A DNA stretch of 64,000 nt from Arcanobacterium bovis (GCF_004331995.1 NZ_SJDT01000003.1:300117-364116), one strand, 5' to 3'; positions 1-11,224 are shown, counted from the stretch's first letter. A program made the numbers and translations. Notes: generated from the sequence alone by a model not told the origin.

Positions 1-565
1 TTTGCACTGCCACAGAGCCAAGGAACGTAGGCGCAGTAAGAGCCACACATTGCGCGCCGAATGCGTGTGCCAAGCGTTGCATCGTCGTCGGCTGGCCTTC
101 AGCTGCACGTGGCTCGGAGAGTCCGTTCGAAACCTGCACCACGGTAACGTCGCGACGCGGAAGAATTTCGAGGTGATCCGCGAGCGCTGCCACCGTTCGC
201 GATGGTACGACGCCGATCATATCGCCGTCGCGTACAAGAGATTTCAGTAGTTTCGCACCTGCTTGCCCAAGTGCTTGCCGCAGCGAGTCTTCGTCAGGAC
301 GCGCTGGACTCACCAAAATGAGGTCAAGGAGGTGGTAACGCTGAATGAGTGTATCGACGAGCATCTCATCGCGTTCACGCGGATCAAGTACCTGCACCCG
401 AATAAAACCGCGTTTTTCGGCGTGGGCAAGCAGTTTTGAAACGGTTGGCCGCGCCACGTGAAGTTTATCGGCCACCTCAGCTTGAGTCATGCCTGAGTAA
501 TACAACTTCGCCGCATCGATAGCTTGAATATCGCGCGGTTGTAGGGAAATTGATTTCTCAGACAT
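1..565 (-). CDS. SorC/DeoR-type sugar-binding transcriptional regulator (C-terminus beyond window)
   Basis: The frame is open from an ATG at 565 to the left edge, giving 188 residues that begin MSEKSISLQPRDIQAIDAAK. Residues 14-60 form a helix-turn-helix of the SorC type: YYSGMTQAEVADKLHVARPT followed by VSKLLAHAEKRGFI. From about residue 75 the start of the effector-binding domain is visible, with hydrophobic strands and a DGDMIGVVPSRT segment like the phospho-sugar site of SorC proteins. Family members are usually about 315 residues, so roughly 40 percent is missing. The effector cannot be told from this part; deoxyribonucleoside or pentitol regulators are the closest relatives I can name. 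It lies downstream of guaB on the same strand but behind a hairpin, so it is probably transcribed separately. Confidence 0.8.
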   Translation of the reverse strand, partial: MSEKSISLQPRDIQAIDAAKLYYSGMTQAEVADKLHVARPTVSKLLAHAEKRGFIRVQVLDPRERDEMLVDTLIQRYHLLDLILVSPARPDEDSLRQALGQAGAKLLKSLVRDGDMIGVVPSRTVAALADHLEILPRRDVTVVQVSNGLSEPRAAEGQPTTMQRLAHAFGAQCVALTAPTFLGSVAVQ

Positions 566-683
566 AATCTCTCGAACTGCCAGATCAGTTGATGGATCAG
601 CGCACGTGAAACCTCGCGGTGGACCCTATAATCGAACCCAACGATGAGACTCGCACGCCAGCAACACAACTGAGTGATACGAC

Positions 684-716
684 CGTGGGTGGGCAAGTCA
701 GACTTGCCCACCCACG
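684..716 (-). terminator. Hairpin terminator after guaB
   Basis: Two perfectly complementary 15-base arms (684-698 and 702-716, CGTGGGTGGGCAAGT type) flank a 3-base loop, 39 bases past the guaB stop. No run of T follows on either strand. This is common for actinobacterial intrinsic terminators. Confidence 0.7.
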
Positions 717-754
717 AATGACTTCTCTAGTCAGTGTAGAGCTATGCTCAGAAA

Positions 755-2737
<1,983 letters not shown>

Positions 2738-3034
2738 TTGGTTGCTCACATCAAAGATGTGCAAGGAGCCCTTGTGGACTTCTGGGATTGGCAGATTCTT
2801 GGAAGCTGCAACAGCCTCGATCCAGAGTTCTTTTTCCATCCAGAAGGCGAACGTGGCGGTCCACGCCGACGACGTATTGAGCGCGCAAAGCGCATCTGCC
2901 AAAATTGCCCTGTAATCGAGCAGTGTCGCGACTACGCACTCTCACACAACGAACCATACGGAGTTTGGGGCGGACTCTCCGAAGAAGAACGCGGGCGTAT
3001 TCTTCAGCAACGGCGCCGCGGCAGAACCGCTTAA
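2738..3034 (+). CDS. WhiB-family iron-sulfur regulator, WhiB3/WhiD-like
   Basis: A 98-residue WhiB protein that binds a [4Fe-4S] cluster through four cysteines, here C24, C54, C57 and C63, followed by the GVWGG turn (75-79) and a basic C-terminus QRRRGRTA. The segments FFHPEGERG and EPYGVWGGLSE resemble mycobacterial WhiB3 and Streptomyces WhiD more than WhiB1 or WhiB2. Such proteins act with the primary sigma factor in redox-responsive or developmental control. The start is TTG at 2738: AGGAAGG lies 7-8 bases upstream and an in-frame TGA at 2732 rules out anything longer. Confidence 0.92.
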   Translation: MVAHIKDVQGALVDFWDWQILGSCNSLDPEFFFHPEGERGGPRRRRIERAKRICQNCPVIEQCRDYALSHNEPYGVWGGLSEEERGRILQQRRRGRTA

Positions 3035-3091
3035 GCCAAGAAATACCTACTATTTCGTCACCCATCCACAATCTATTTAATTAAATATTCA

Positions 3092-3157
3092 GCCTGAGCA
3101 GTTTTCTTGTACGAAGTTTTTTCTTCATACGTGAATTGCTCAGGCTTTTCGTTTTGT
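3092..3157 (+). terminator. Rho-independent terminator after whiB
   Basis: The arms GCCTGAGCA (3092-3100) and TGCTCAGGC (3137-3145) pair perfectly, with further pairing inside, and TTTTCGTTTT follows. This is a classical intrinsic terminator in the direction of whiB. Confidence 0.85.
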
Positions 3158-3247
3158 TAACCTCCATAGCGTAGAGTACTTAACAAGAACACTCCATTGT
3201 TCTCATTATAGCGTTTACCTAGCGCGCTTCACAGAAAGGTGCTCTTC

Positions 3248-4396
3248 GTGAAAAAACGGCGGAACTTCCTCGCAATCATTGCGGCCTTTTCCCTGTTTGC
3301 AGTGGCAACTAGTCCGCTTACCGCACAGGGAGATGACTCCCCCACAAATCCACAGAAACTCAACTTCGTTCAGCTCGGAGATTCCTACTCCTCTGGAAAT
3401 GGCGCAAACAGCTACTATGAGTTAAATTGCCATCGCTCACTCGAAAACTACGGCAACAAAACGGCGAGCACCCTTGCGGCGTCTTACCGAAACGTTGCGT
3501 GTGGCAACGCTGTGGGTGCAAATCTGATCGACACACCTCAGCACTTGGGAAAAATCTCGTTCGTAACGCGCGGATACAACATCCCCACCAGCGCATATCC
3601 AGATCAGGCAGCCGAGTGGCTAAATCGTGTCAAGGCGGAGAACCTCTGTGGACCCGTTCCGCTCGACAACGGTTTTTGGGAATACCGAATGGTAGCTCCA
3701 GCACCGGCAGGTAATCTGTTCACTGCAACCCTTGAGTGCCACCTATACAACGATGTGCAGATAAAAGCAGTAACGCCTGATACAGACGCCGTCTTCCTTA
3801 CTATCGGAGGCAATGATGCAAATTTCGTAGGCATCGTTTTGCACTGCTTCGTAATGCGCAACGCAAATACGTGTAAGACACGGCTAGATGCAGGCAGAAA
3901 CGTTGCTACCACAACTGGACCAGCGTTGCTACAGAAAGTTCTGCAAGCGATTGACGAGCGCTCACACGGCCACGCACACGTCTATCTACTCAACTATCCC
4001 GATCTACTCAACACTGATTTCTACACACTGCCAGAAGGACCAGCTGGTTGGTACAACGTTGGTAACGAGCTTCGATCTCTTCAAAAGGAGTACGACGGCG
4101 TTGAAACCGCTGCTCTCGAGGCAATGAACGCTTCAACCGATTCACAACGGTTCCACTTCGTAGATGTGAAGAAGGCATTTTTAGGTCACGGCTTGAACCC
4201 GTACATTTTTGCCGACCAAAGTAACTCATGGATAGTTCCGCCGCTGAGCAATTTCTCTATGTCTAGCTATATGCATCCAAATCAGACAGGTTGGAATGTG
4301 GAAGCAGGCGTGCTCACACAACACGTGCAACAAGATTTTGACACCGGAAAAGCACCGAGCCTCGATTTGGACGACGCTATACTAATCGGACGATAG
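3248..4396 (+). CDS. Secreted SGNH/GDSL-family hydrolase
   Basis: A 382-residue exported esterase/lipase-like enzyme. The N-terminus MKKRRNFLAIIAAFSLFAVA is a signal peptide with probable cleavage after residue 27. SGNH block I is FVQLGDSYSSGNG with nucleophile S46. Block III is TIGGNDANF. Block V is SSYMHPNQTGW with the catalytic histidine. Five or more cysteines in the mature part suggest disulfides, as in actinobacterial secreted lipases. The GTG at 3248 is chosen because AGAAAGG sits at 3233-3239 with 8-base spacing; a GTG at 3239 overlaps that site. Substrate unknown; it could act on host lipids or on acylated glycans. Confidence 0.85.
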   Translation: MKKRRNFLAIIAAFSLFAVATSPLTAQGDDSPTNPQKLNFVQLGDSYSSGNGANSYYELNCHRSLENYGNKTASTLAASYRNVACGNAVGANLIDTPQHLGKISFVTRGYNIPTSAYPDQAAEWLNRVKAENLCGPVPLDNGFWEYRMVAPAPAGNLFTATLECHLYNDVQIKAVTPDTDAVFLTIGGNDANFVGIVLHCFVMRNANTCKTRLDAGRNVATTTGPALLQKVLQAIDERSHGHAHVYLLNYPDLLNTDFYTLPEGPAGWYNVGNELRSLQKEYDGVETAALEAMNASTDSQRFHFVDVKKAFLGHGLNPYIFADQSNSWIVPPLSNFSMSSYMHPNQTGWNVEAGVLTQHVQQDFDTGKAPSLDLDDAILIGR

Positions 4397-4451
4397 CTCT
4401 CGCGATTAACAAGACAAACTAATATCTTACGGCTCATATAGCGGTAGATAT

Positions 4452-4483
4452 GGTTGAGGGGCGGCATATGCCGCCCCTCAACC
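4452..4483. terminator. Bidirectional terminator, perfect 32-bp palindrome
   Basis: A continuous perfect palindrome with 16-base arms (GGTTGAGGGGCGGCAT and its complement) lies between the convergent SGNH hydrolase and groES. It can form a terminator hairpin on both transcripts. Confidence 0.8.
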
Positions 4484-4497
4484 AATTAAATCTATGC

Positions 4498-4794
4498 TCA
4501 GCGCTCTACAATTGCGAGAATATCGCGTGCAGAGAGAATGATGTACTCATCAGCGCCGTACTTGACTTCGGTTCCGCCGTAACGGGAGTAGATAACAACG
4601 TCGCCAACTTTAACGTCAAGCGGAACGCGGTTACCGTTGTCGTCAATACGACCTGGTCCTACCGAAACAACAGTGCCTTCTTGTGGCTTTTCCTGAGCGC
4701 TGCCAGGAAGAACAAGACCGGAAGCGGTTGTTTCTTCTGCCTCAACCTGCTGGATGACAATGCGATCCTCGAGGGGCTTGATGGAGACCGACAT
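4498..4794 (-). CDS. groES: Co-chaperonin GroES (10 kDa)
   Basis: Forms the heptameric lid of the GroEL chamber. The 98 residues show the family hallmarks: [11 protein letters not shown] at 5-15, the mobile loop around 17-35 ([14 protein letters not shown]), and [32 protein letters not shown] near the end. No groEL follows; a hairpin terminator does, so this is a monocistronic groES. Control is by a CIRCE element overlapping the promoter, i.e. the HrcA repressor. Confidence 0.97.
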   Translation of the reverse strand: MSVSIKPLEDRIVIQQVEAEETTASGLVLPGSAQEKPQEGTVVSVGPGRIDDNGNRVPLDVKVGDVVIYSRYGGTEVKYGADEYIILSARDILAIVER

Positions 4795-4902
4795 GCGGTT
4801 CCCCCTTTTCTAAACTCGTACCTTTGTTAACGAACCTAGTGGACCCGCCGTCGCGGGGGTCGAGCCCAATCCAGGGAGTAGCATTTGCTACATACATAAT
4901 AA

Positions 4903-4931
4903 AGATTATGCTTCTTCTAGCACTCGGTCAA
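4903..4931 (-). promoter_or_regulatory. groES sigma-A promoter
   Basis: On the minus strand, TTGACC (4931-4926) and TAATCT (4908-4903) are separated by exactly 17 bases. The -35 box lies inside the spacer of the CIRCE element, so HrcA binding would block RNA polymerase directly. Confidence 0.75.
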
Positions 4932-4943
4932 TTTGAGTGCTAA
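4917..4943. promoter_or_regulatory. CIRCE operator (HrcA binding site)
   Basis: CTAGCACTC, 9-base spacer, GAGTGCTAA: this differs from the consensus TTAGCACTC-N9-GAGTGCTAA at one outer base. It is located about 120 bases upstream of groES. Confidence 0.93.
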
Positions 4944-5032
4944 TACGGGTGTAGAAACTCGCTATCTGCGAACGAAACACGGTAACGCTTCTAGAGCGAA
5001 ACAGTGTGCCCCATCTATGAGAGACTTATATT

Positions 5033-6235
5033 GTGAGCATTAAAGATCTACTGAGCGGGCGCGGCGCCGAACTCCTCGAATCTCTACCACCCTACTCAGA
5101 GACAAGTATTTTTGGACTCACCGAGCAACTTCGCAAGGCTGGCCACGAGCCACACCTCATCTCCGAAGCGCTCACCCAGTCGCGACTGCGCGCGAAAGCA
5201 CAGGCTAAATTCGGTGATTTTTCCTCAGGTTTGTACTTCACGCCTGCTGGTCTTGAACAAGCCACCCGCCTCAATGTGGCGGCTTTCCACGCCCAACGTT
5301 TCCGTGAAGAAGCTCAGTCGCAGCACGTGCTCGATTTTGGATGCGGTATTGGCGCGGATTCGATTGCTTTCGCAGGGTTGAATCTCAACGTCACCGCCGT
5401 CGAAATGGATGACGACGCCGCGGCGGCTGCCAGCGCAAACCTACGCTATTTTCCTGGCGCACGTGTTATTCATGCCGACGGGAACTCTCTTGATTTAGCA
5501 TCGCTTGGCACAGATGCTCTGTGGGTAGATCCTGCTCGCCGCCAAGGCGGAAAACGCATCAAAGACCCTGAACAATGGTATCCAGCACTGAGCAGCGCCA
5601 TTGCAATGGCAGCAGAGTTTGCGAGTGCCGGAATAAAGATAGCTCCTGGAATTGACTACACGGTACTCCCCCGCAAATCCCATGTGCAGTGGATCAGTGT
5701 TGATGGCGACTTAGTTGAAGCGGTAGTTTGGCTCGGAGATGCGGCACCACAGGCAGGTAGAAGCGCTCTGATTTTGAAAGACGGGCGCTCACACGTATTC
5801 GATTCAGGCAGTTCCGATCCTCGTTTGCCAGCTATCGAGTTGGAACCTAAGGAACTTGGAGACTACATTTTTGAGCCTGATCCCGCTATTATCCGGTCTG
5901 GATCAATCATGGCGCTGGCAGATCAGCACAAGATTTCACCCGTTTCTTCCCGCATCGCTTATCTCACGGGCGATGATGAAATTCTTAGCCCCTTTGTGTC
6001 CACTTTCAAAGTGGAGTGCGTGTGCGATCTCAATCCCAAAGTATTGCGCAAAACATTAGCTGAAAAAGGAATTGGGCGGGTGGAAATTAAGAAACGCGGC
6101 ACCGATATACTGCCCGAAGAGCTACGCAAAAAGCTCAAGCTTGATCCAAAACAGCCACATGCAGCAACGATTATTGCCACTCCCCTGCTTGGGAAACACC
6201 GGGCCGTCATATCAACTCGAATCAGCGAGCGTTAA
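5033..6235 (+). CDS. Class I SAM-dependent methyltransferase with THUMP-like C-terminal domain
   Basis: A 400-residue protein of a family often found next to groES in actinobacteria. An N-terminal all-helical region (1-75) precedes a Rossmann methyltransferase fold. Motif I is VLDFGCGIGADSIAFAG (about 99-115), followed by VTAVEMDDDAAAAASAN and the acidic segment ALWVDPARR. The C-terminal third (about 290-390) ends IIATPLLGKHRAVIST and resembles the THUMP-like domain that NCBI names in these proteins. Its substrate is not established; RNA is plausible. The GTG start at 5033 is used; it is divergent from groES. Confidence 0.8.
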   Translation: MSIKDLLSGRGAELLESLPPYSETSIFGLTEQLRKAGHEPHLISEALTQSRLRAKAQAKFGDFSSGLYFTPAGLEQATRLNVAAFHAQRFREEAQSQHVLDFGCGIGADSIAFAGLNLNVTAVEMDDDAAAAASANLRYFPGARVIHADGNSLDLASLGTDALWVDPARRQGGKRIKDPEQWYPALSSAIAMAAEFASAGIKIAPGIDYTVLPRKSHVQWISVDGDLVEAVVWLGDAAPQAGRSALILKDGRSHVFDSGSSDPRLPAIELEPKELGDYIFEPDPAIIRSGSIMALADQHKISPVSSRIAYLTGDDEILSPFVSTFKVECVCDLNPKVLRKTLAEKGIGRVEIKKRGTDILPEELRKKLKLDPKQPHAATIIATPLLGKHRAVISTRISER

Positions 6236-6241
6236 TTAGTT

Positions 6242-6297
6242 GTTTTGTGGGGATCGCGTCTGCAACGTGCGATTGCAAAACGCGATCCCCACAAAAC
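6242..6297. terminator. Bidirectional terminator between methyltransferase and rbsD
   Basis: Perfect 18-base arms 6242-6259 and 6280-6297 (GTTTTGTGGGGATCGCGT and complement) enclose a 20-base loop that holds a second small stem TGCAA/TTGCA. The T and A tracts built into the stem give U-rich tails in both directions. Confidence 0.85.
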
Positions 6298-6350
6298 TAG
6301 CTCACCTAGAGCAAGAGAACCACAAAGGTTGAGGTTGAATATCTGCCTAT

Positions 6351-6746
6351 CTAAAAGGGCACACCGCAGTGGAAAATCACGTTAGCGTACGGGGTTGTTT
6401 CACCAGTCCTAATAACAAATGAGGCCTGCTCAACCTGCCGCTTTAGATCCTCGTGTGACACATATTCAATAGTGCCAGCACAATTGCCAACTCGGTCTTC
6501 AACCCATGTTTGCGCAACCGTGCCGTTGACCTCATGAGCCAAGGTCACACCCTCAATCACCACTTCTTTGAGTACCGCATCAAGAACCTGCGTAAACCGC
6601 GGTATGCCAAATACCAAGGCGAGGTCAATCACCTCAACATGCTGCGGAATAGGCAATCCACAATCGGCTACCACGAATGTATCCATGTGCCCGAGCCGTG
6701 CGATGGCTCTGTTCAAATCAGGATTGAGGATCCCGTCCTTTTTCAC
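6351..6746 (-). CDS. rbsD: D-ribose pyranase
   Basis: Interconverts the pyranose and furanose forms of D-ribose so that RbsK can use it. The 131 residues match RbsD: MKKDGILNPDLNRAIARLGHMD (with the active-site histidine in GHMD), VVADCGLPIP and the C-terminal YANVIFHCGVPF. It is the last gene of the rbs operon and starts directly at the end of rbsK (no spacer). Confidence 0.95.
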   Translation of the reverse strand: MKKDGILNPDLNRAIARLGHMDTFVVADCGLPIPQHVEVIDLALVFGIPRFTQVLDAVLKEVVIEGVTLAHEVNGTVAQTWVEDRVGNCAGTIEYVSHEDLKRQVEQASFVIRTGETTPYANVIFHCGVPF

Positions 6747-7664
6747 CTATGCCTCCTGAACTTCGGGAAGTTGTTCGACTGAGCGTGCATACGACGTCTG
6801 CGCGCCATGCCCTGTGCATGCAAACGCCCCAACTCGCACTGCAAACCGAGCAGCTTCTTCAAGCGAATCCCCAGCTGCCAAGCGGTAAGCAAGACCACCC
6901 ACAAAGGCATCGCCAGCGCCGGTGGTATCCACGACATCTACCCGGGGCGACGCGACCTCAACCACAGCGTCGTCGCGCGCAACGAGAGCACCCTGCGCCC
7001 CGAGCGTCATCACCACCGAAGCGAAGCCCTGTGCTCGAAGCGCCGTCACAATATCGAAAGGAGAGGACGATTCTGTGATTGGCACTCCGAGCTGATCTAA
7101 TACGAGGGCTCCCTCGTGCTCATTGATCACGAGCGGATCGGCCTTGAGTAGAAGGTCATGATCTACCTCAACAACTGGAGCAAGATTGATAATCAGGCGA
7201 TGCTGAGCGAGCCGTGCTGCAGTTTCAAATCCCGTCCGCGGAATTTCACCTTGCAGTACCACGATGGAAGCAGCGCTAATGAGATCAGCACTTTCTTCCA
7301 CCAGCTCATTGGTCATGTAGGCATTGGCTCCGCTGATCACGATGATGTTGTTCTCACCAGCGTTATCAACGGCGACGACGGCGAGTCCAGTCACGTCGTC
7401 TACCTCACGTACGCCCGCAAGATCAACGCCGGACTCTTTGAGGAACTGCAACGCAGGCGCCGCATTGGCATCCTGCCCTACGGCCCCTATCATCGCCACG
7501 TCCGCGCCTAGGGCTGCCGCTGCAACCGCTTGATTGGCACCTTTTCCACCTGGGGCGATATTGCCGCCCCGACCATGCAATGTTTCGCCTGGCAGTGGAT
7601 GCCTATCAACGCGAATCATCAGATCCGCATTGATAGACCCCACCACTACAATCTTGTTTGTCAC
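6747..7664 (-). CDS. rbsK: Ribokinase
   Basis: Phosphorylates D-ribose to ribose-5-phosphate. This is a 305-residue PfkB-family kinase. The substrate region NADLMIRVDRHPLPGET, the glycines GGNIAPGGKGANQAVAAA, and the anion-hole/catalytic motif DTTGAGDAFVGG near residue 250 are all present. The GTG start overlaps the rbsB stop by four bases (GTGA), which implies coupled translation. Confidence 0.96.
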   Translation of the reverse strand: MTNKIVVVGSINADLMIRVDRHPLPGETLHGRGGNIAPGGKGANQAVAAAALGADVAMIGAVGQDANAAPALQFLKESGVDLAGVREVDDVTGLAVVAVDNAGENNIIVISGANAYMTNELVEESADLISAASIVVLQGEIPRTGFETAARLAQHRLIINLAPVVEVDHDLLLKADPLVINEHEGALVLDQLGVPITESSSPFDIVTALRAQGFASVVMTLGAQGALVARDDAVVEVASPRVDVVDTTGAGDAFVGGLAYRLAAGDSLEEAARFAVRVGAFACTGHGAQTSYARSVEQLPEVQEA

Positions 7665-8608
7665 TTGACTTCGCCCACGTTTTCCTTGGTCACGGTCACA
7701 ACTGAAACTGGAACTTCAGCTTCTACCTTGCCACCATCGAGTGCTTTCTTTGCTTGCTGGATAGCAAGCTTACCAAGCTGTTCTGGTTGCTGTGCAATCG
7801 TTGCAACCATGCGATCAGCCTTGATAGCTGCAAGTCCATCCTTCGTACCGTCGAAACCAACTACCTTGATACCCTTAGGGTTCTGTCCCAATGCCTCGAT
7901 TGCACCCAGTGCCATCTCGTCGTTTTCAGCAAAAATTCCCTTGATGTTTGGATTTGCTTGGAGAAGGTTGTTGGTTACGTCCAAGCCCTTCGCGCGATCA
8001 AACTCAGCGGTTTGCTTGGCCGCAACTTTGATACCTTTGAACGCAGCAATTCCCTGCTCAAAGCCCTTGCCACGGTCACGAGAGGCAGACGAACCCGGCA
8101 CACCTTGGAGCACGAGCACTTCACCGTTTTCGCCAATTGCCTTAGCCAACGACTCAGCAGCTTGCTTGCCACCTGCAACGTTATCGGAAGAGACGAAAGA
8201 GGTGAGCTGGGCACCTGTCACGCCACGATCCACTGCAATCACTGGAATCTTGGCTTCATTGAGCTTCTTCACGCCAGGTGCAGCAGCATCGGAATCCACC
8301 GGATTGATAATCACGAGGTTCGCGCCAGTAGCGATTGCGTTGTCGATCTGGTTGGTTTGGGTTGCTGCGTCGTCACGAGCATCCTGAACTTGGAGTTCGA
8401 CGCCGGCTGCATCCGCTTCTTTCTGAGCACCGTCACGGAGTTGGACGAAGAATGGGTTGGAGAGGGTCGAAACCAACAGCACAACTTTCTTCTTCTCGCC
8501 ACCGGACTTACCGCCGTCGGCAGATGAATCGCGGTTACATGCGCTCAGGCTCGTAACTGCTAACGCGCTCGCAGCGAAAATAGCTGCAACCTTACGGAAC
8601 TTCTTCAT
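7661..8608 (-). CDS. rbsB: Ribose ABC transporter substrate-binding lipoprotein
   Basis: A 315-residue periplasmic-binding type I protein, anchored as a lipoprotein: MKKFRKVAAIFAASALAVTS runs into the lipobox LSAC, with the lipidated cysteine at about 24. The mature part shows VVLLVSTLSNPFFVQLRDGA, DSDAAAPGVKKLNEAKIPVIAVDR and GIFAENDEMALGAIEALG, typical of RbsB. The ATG at 8608 is chosen over an in-frame start further upstream because AAAGGAAAC precedes it and the lipoprotein signal begins there. Delivers ribose to RbsC/RbsA. Confidence 0.94.
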   Translation of the reverse strand: MKKFRKVAAIFAASALAVTSLSACNRDSSADGGKSGGEKKKVVLLVSTLSNPFFVQLRDGAQKEADAAGVELQVQDARDDAATQTNQIDNAIATGANLVIINPVDSDAAAPGVKKLNEAKIPVIAVDRGVTGAQLTSFVSSDNVAGGKQAAESLAKAIGENGEVLVLQGVPGSSASRDRGKGFEQGIAAFKGIKVAAKQTAEFDRAKGLDVTNNLLQANPNIKGIFAENDEMALGAIEALGQNPKGIKVVGFDGTKDGLAAIKADRMVATIAQQPEQLGKLAIQQAKKALDGGKVEAEVPVSVVTVTKENVGEVK

Positions 8609-8654
8609 CGGAGTTTCCTTTCTTGTTTTACAACTGATTTCAGTTGTGGTTTTC

Positions 8655-9644
8655 TTAATCGTTTTTCCGGCGTAGCACATCGATTCCTACCGCAACCGCG
8701 ATAACACAACCGATCACTACTTGCTGCCAGAAAGAATTGACATTGAGGATATTGAGGCCGTTGCGAATAACGGCCAAGAGCAAGGCACCCACGAGCGTGC
8801 CCGAGGCTTTTCCGGAACCACCTGCGAGCGAAGCACCACCAATAACGACGGCGGCAATCGCGTCCATTTCATAGCCGGTGGCGGCGCCAGGTTGTGCAGA
8901 GGAGAGTCGACCCGCGATCAACAGTCCTGCAAATCCGGCAAATAATCCCGAAAGTGCATAAACCGATACCAAAGTACGCTTTACCGGTAGACCAGATAAA
9001 CGCGCCGCCTCAAGGTTTCCACCAACGGCATACATCGAGCGTCCCAACACAGTGCGGCTGAGAATAAACCAGCACACCACGCCTGCCACAGCCAGCATAA
9101 TCACAGGCACAGGCACCGGGCCGATATACGAACCGAGGAAATTCACCTCTGGAGCCGTTGGAATCGGGCGGCCATCTGAGAGCACCAGCGTCAAGCCGCG
9201 AGCCACGGACATCATCGCCAACGTGGCAATAAATGCAGGGAGTTTGCCGTATGCGACGCCAATACCCGAAATAACGCCTGCTAAAAGCCCCACAAGCAGC
9301 CCGATAAGCAAAGTCACGAAGCCCGGCAAACCAATATTGGTAAACATATATGCGCTCACCATCGCACCCAAGGCAGCAATTGATCCCACTGCGAGGTCAA
9401 TACCAGCAGTGACGATCACGAAAGTCATGCCGAATGCCAAAATTGCGGTGGTCGCGGATTGGATTCCCACGTTGAGCAGATTCTGCGTGGTGAGGAAGTT
9501 GGGCGTAGCAATAAACAGCGCGATGCACAGCACCACGAGGCCTACAAGTGCGCCATTTTCTGCCAAGAAATGCCCTATTTTCGAATGGCGTGGAGCGCTC
9601 AGCGACTTCTTTGCCGCCGGGGTTGTCTCAGTAGCTGATGTCAT
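8655..9644 (-). CDS. rbsC: Ribose ABC transporter permease
   Basis: A 329-residue integral membrane protein of the monosaccharide (BPD_transp_2) permease family with about 9-10 hydrophobic segments. The signature GITFVI-type region appears as AFGMTFVIVTAGIDLAVGSIAALG (about 93-116), and the EAA-like loop as NLEAARLSGLPVKRT. Its start overlaps the rbsA stop by one base (TGATG). A 46-base gap separates it from rbsB. Confidence 0.95.
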   Translation of the reverse strand: MTSATETTPAAKKSLSAPRHSKIGHFLAENGALVGLVVLCIALFIATPNFLTTQNLLNVGIQSATTAILAFGMTFVIVTAGIDLAVGSIAALGAMVSAYMFTNIGLPGFVTLLIGLLVGLLAGVISGIGVAYGKLPAFIATLAMMSVARGLTLVLSDGRPIPTAPEVNFLGSYIGPVPVPVIMLAVAGVVCWFILSRTVLGRSMYAVGGNLEAARLSGLPVKRTLVSVYALSGLFAGFAGLLIAGRLSSAQPGAATGYEMDAIAAVVIGGASLAGGSGKASGTLVGALLLAVIRNGLNILNVNSFWQQVVIGCVIAVAVGIDVLRRKND

Positions 9645-11224
9645 CAGAGTTCTCCTTCATGAAAAGCTTGTTTGCCTTGGGGTTCATTGTTTGTCGTAGC
9701 ACTGCCATCTGTTGGCACGTCGTGGGTATGCACCGCGGAAGTCACATTGCGCACCGCCAGAGTCATCACTGCATCTTGGGTGGCTTGCGCCGCATCAAGT
9801 TCGCCAGCGATCCGCCCTCGGCTCATCACCAAGATGCGATCACTCATTCCCAAGACCTCTGGTAGTTCGGATGACACCATCAGCACGGCACCGCCACGAG
9901 CCGTTACTTCATTGATGAGCTGGTAAATCTCGACTTTCGCACCAACGTCAACACCGCGGGTCGGCTCGTCGAGTAGCAACACGTGGGAATTTGCCAGCAT
10001 CCAGCGCCCAAACACGACTTTCTGCTGATTTCCGCCCGAAAGATTGCGTATTTTCTGATCCACCGATGCCATACGCACGCGGAGTTTCTCCGCAACACTT
10101 GTGGCACGACGTCGTTGCCCGCGTCGATCCGCAAGCCCCATTTTCGCAGTGCTTTTTAGCGTGGCGTATCCCAAGTTTTCATTCACAGAAGCATCGAGTA
10201 CCAGCCCCTGTACCTTGCGATCTTCTGGCACATGCCCAAGACCAGCCGCAATGCCGGCTGCCACGTTGAAACGTGGAATGGCTTTTCCACGTACGGTCAC
10301 TGTGCCGGCGTCATAAGGATCAGCGCCAGCGATGGAACGAACGACTTCTGTTCTTCCTGCACCAACAAGCCCTGCGATGCCAACTACTTCCCCAGCTCGA
10401 ACACTGAAAGTGACATCTTCAAATACGCCTTCGCGCGTCAGACCTTTCACTTCGAGCAAAGTCTCGCCCAACTCAGATTTCTGACGCGGGAACTGTTGGT
10501 CGATCGAGCGTCCCACCATGAGCTGAACAAGTTGATTTTCAGGTGTCTTAGCTGGAACTTCTTCGATGAACTGCCCATCGCGCAACACTGTTACGGTATC
10601 GCCTATTTCGGCGATCTCGTCGAGGTGATGGGAAATGAACACCATTGCCACGCCCTTAGCACGCAGATCATTCATCACCGCGAATAGCTGGGCAATTTCA
10701 GGTTTTGTGAGCGTCGCTGTTGGCTCATCTAAGATGAGGATGCGCGCGTTTTGACTCAATGCCTTGGCAATCTCAACCAGCTGCTGTTTGGCCACGCCGA
10801 GCCGATGAACCGGCGTGGAAAGATCCACGTCCAAGCCAATGATATCGAGCGCTTCGCGGGCTCTCCGGAAAGTCTCACGCTTGTCAAATAACCCCATTTT
10901 GCTTGGAGTTCGTCCCAACATAATATTTTCCGCCACCGAAAGGTTCGGAGCCAGATTCAGTTCTTGGTGAATAGTTGCGATGCCAAAGGATTCCGCCGCT
11001 TTCGTGCTTGGCAACGAAACTTCGCGTCCATCGATCAGGATTCGACCGCCGTCGGGCTGATAAATACCCGACATCATCTTGATAAGCGTGGACTTTCCGG
11101 CTCCGTTCTCACCGAGGAGAACTTGTACCTGCCCCGGACGCACCGGCACCGTGACGTCGTCGATAACCGTTACCGGGCCAAAACGCTTCGTAACGTGATC
11201 GAGCACTAATACAGGTTCCGTCAT
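9644..11224 (-). CDS. rbsA: Ribose ABC transporter ATP-binding protein, two nucleotide-binding domains
   Basis: The 526-residue energy subunit. Domain 1 has Walker A GENGAGKST (about 37-45) and ILILDEPTATLT as Walker B. Domain 2 has the degenerate Walker A typical of this family (GLVGAGRTE), the signature NLSGGNQQKVVFGRWM and VLLLDEPTRGVDVG. A 20-residue polar tail after AVRN is longer than in E. coli RbsA. Its start overlaps the rbsR stop by four bases (ATGA). Confidence 0.96.
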   Translation of the reverse strand: MTEPVLVLDHVTKRFGPVTVIDDVTVPVRPGQVQVLLGENGAGKSTLIKMMSGIYQPDGGRILIDGREVSLPSTKAAESFGIATIHQELNLAPNLSVAENIMLGRTPSKMGLFDKRETFRRAREALDIIGLDVDLSTPVHRLGVAKQQLVEIAKALSQNARILILDEPTATLTKPEIAQLFAVMNDLRAKGVAMVFISHHLDEIAEIGDTVTVLRDGQFIEEVPAKTPENQLVQLMVGRSIDQQFPRQKSELGETLLEVKGLTREGVFEDVTFSVRAGEVVGIAGLVGAGRTEVVRSIAGADPYDAGTVTVRGKAIPRFNVAAGIAAGLGHVPEDRKVQGLVLDASVNENLGYATLKSTAKMGLADRRGQRRRATSVAEKLRVRMASVDQKIRNLSGGNQQKVVFGRWMLANSHVLLLDEPTRGVDVGAKVEIYQLINEVTARGGAVLMVSSELPEVLGMSDRILVMSRGRIAGELDAAQATQDAVMTLAVRNVTSAVHTHDVPTDGSATTNNEPQGKQAFHEGEL

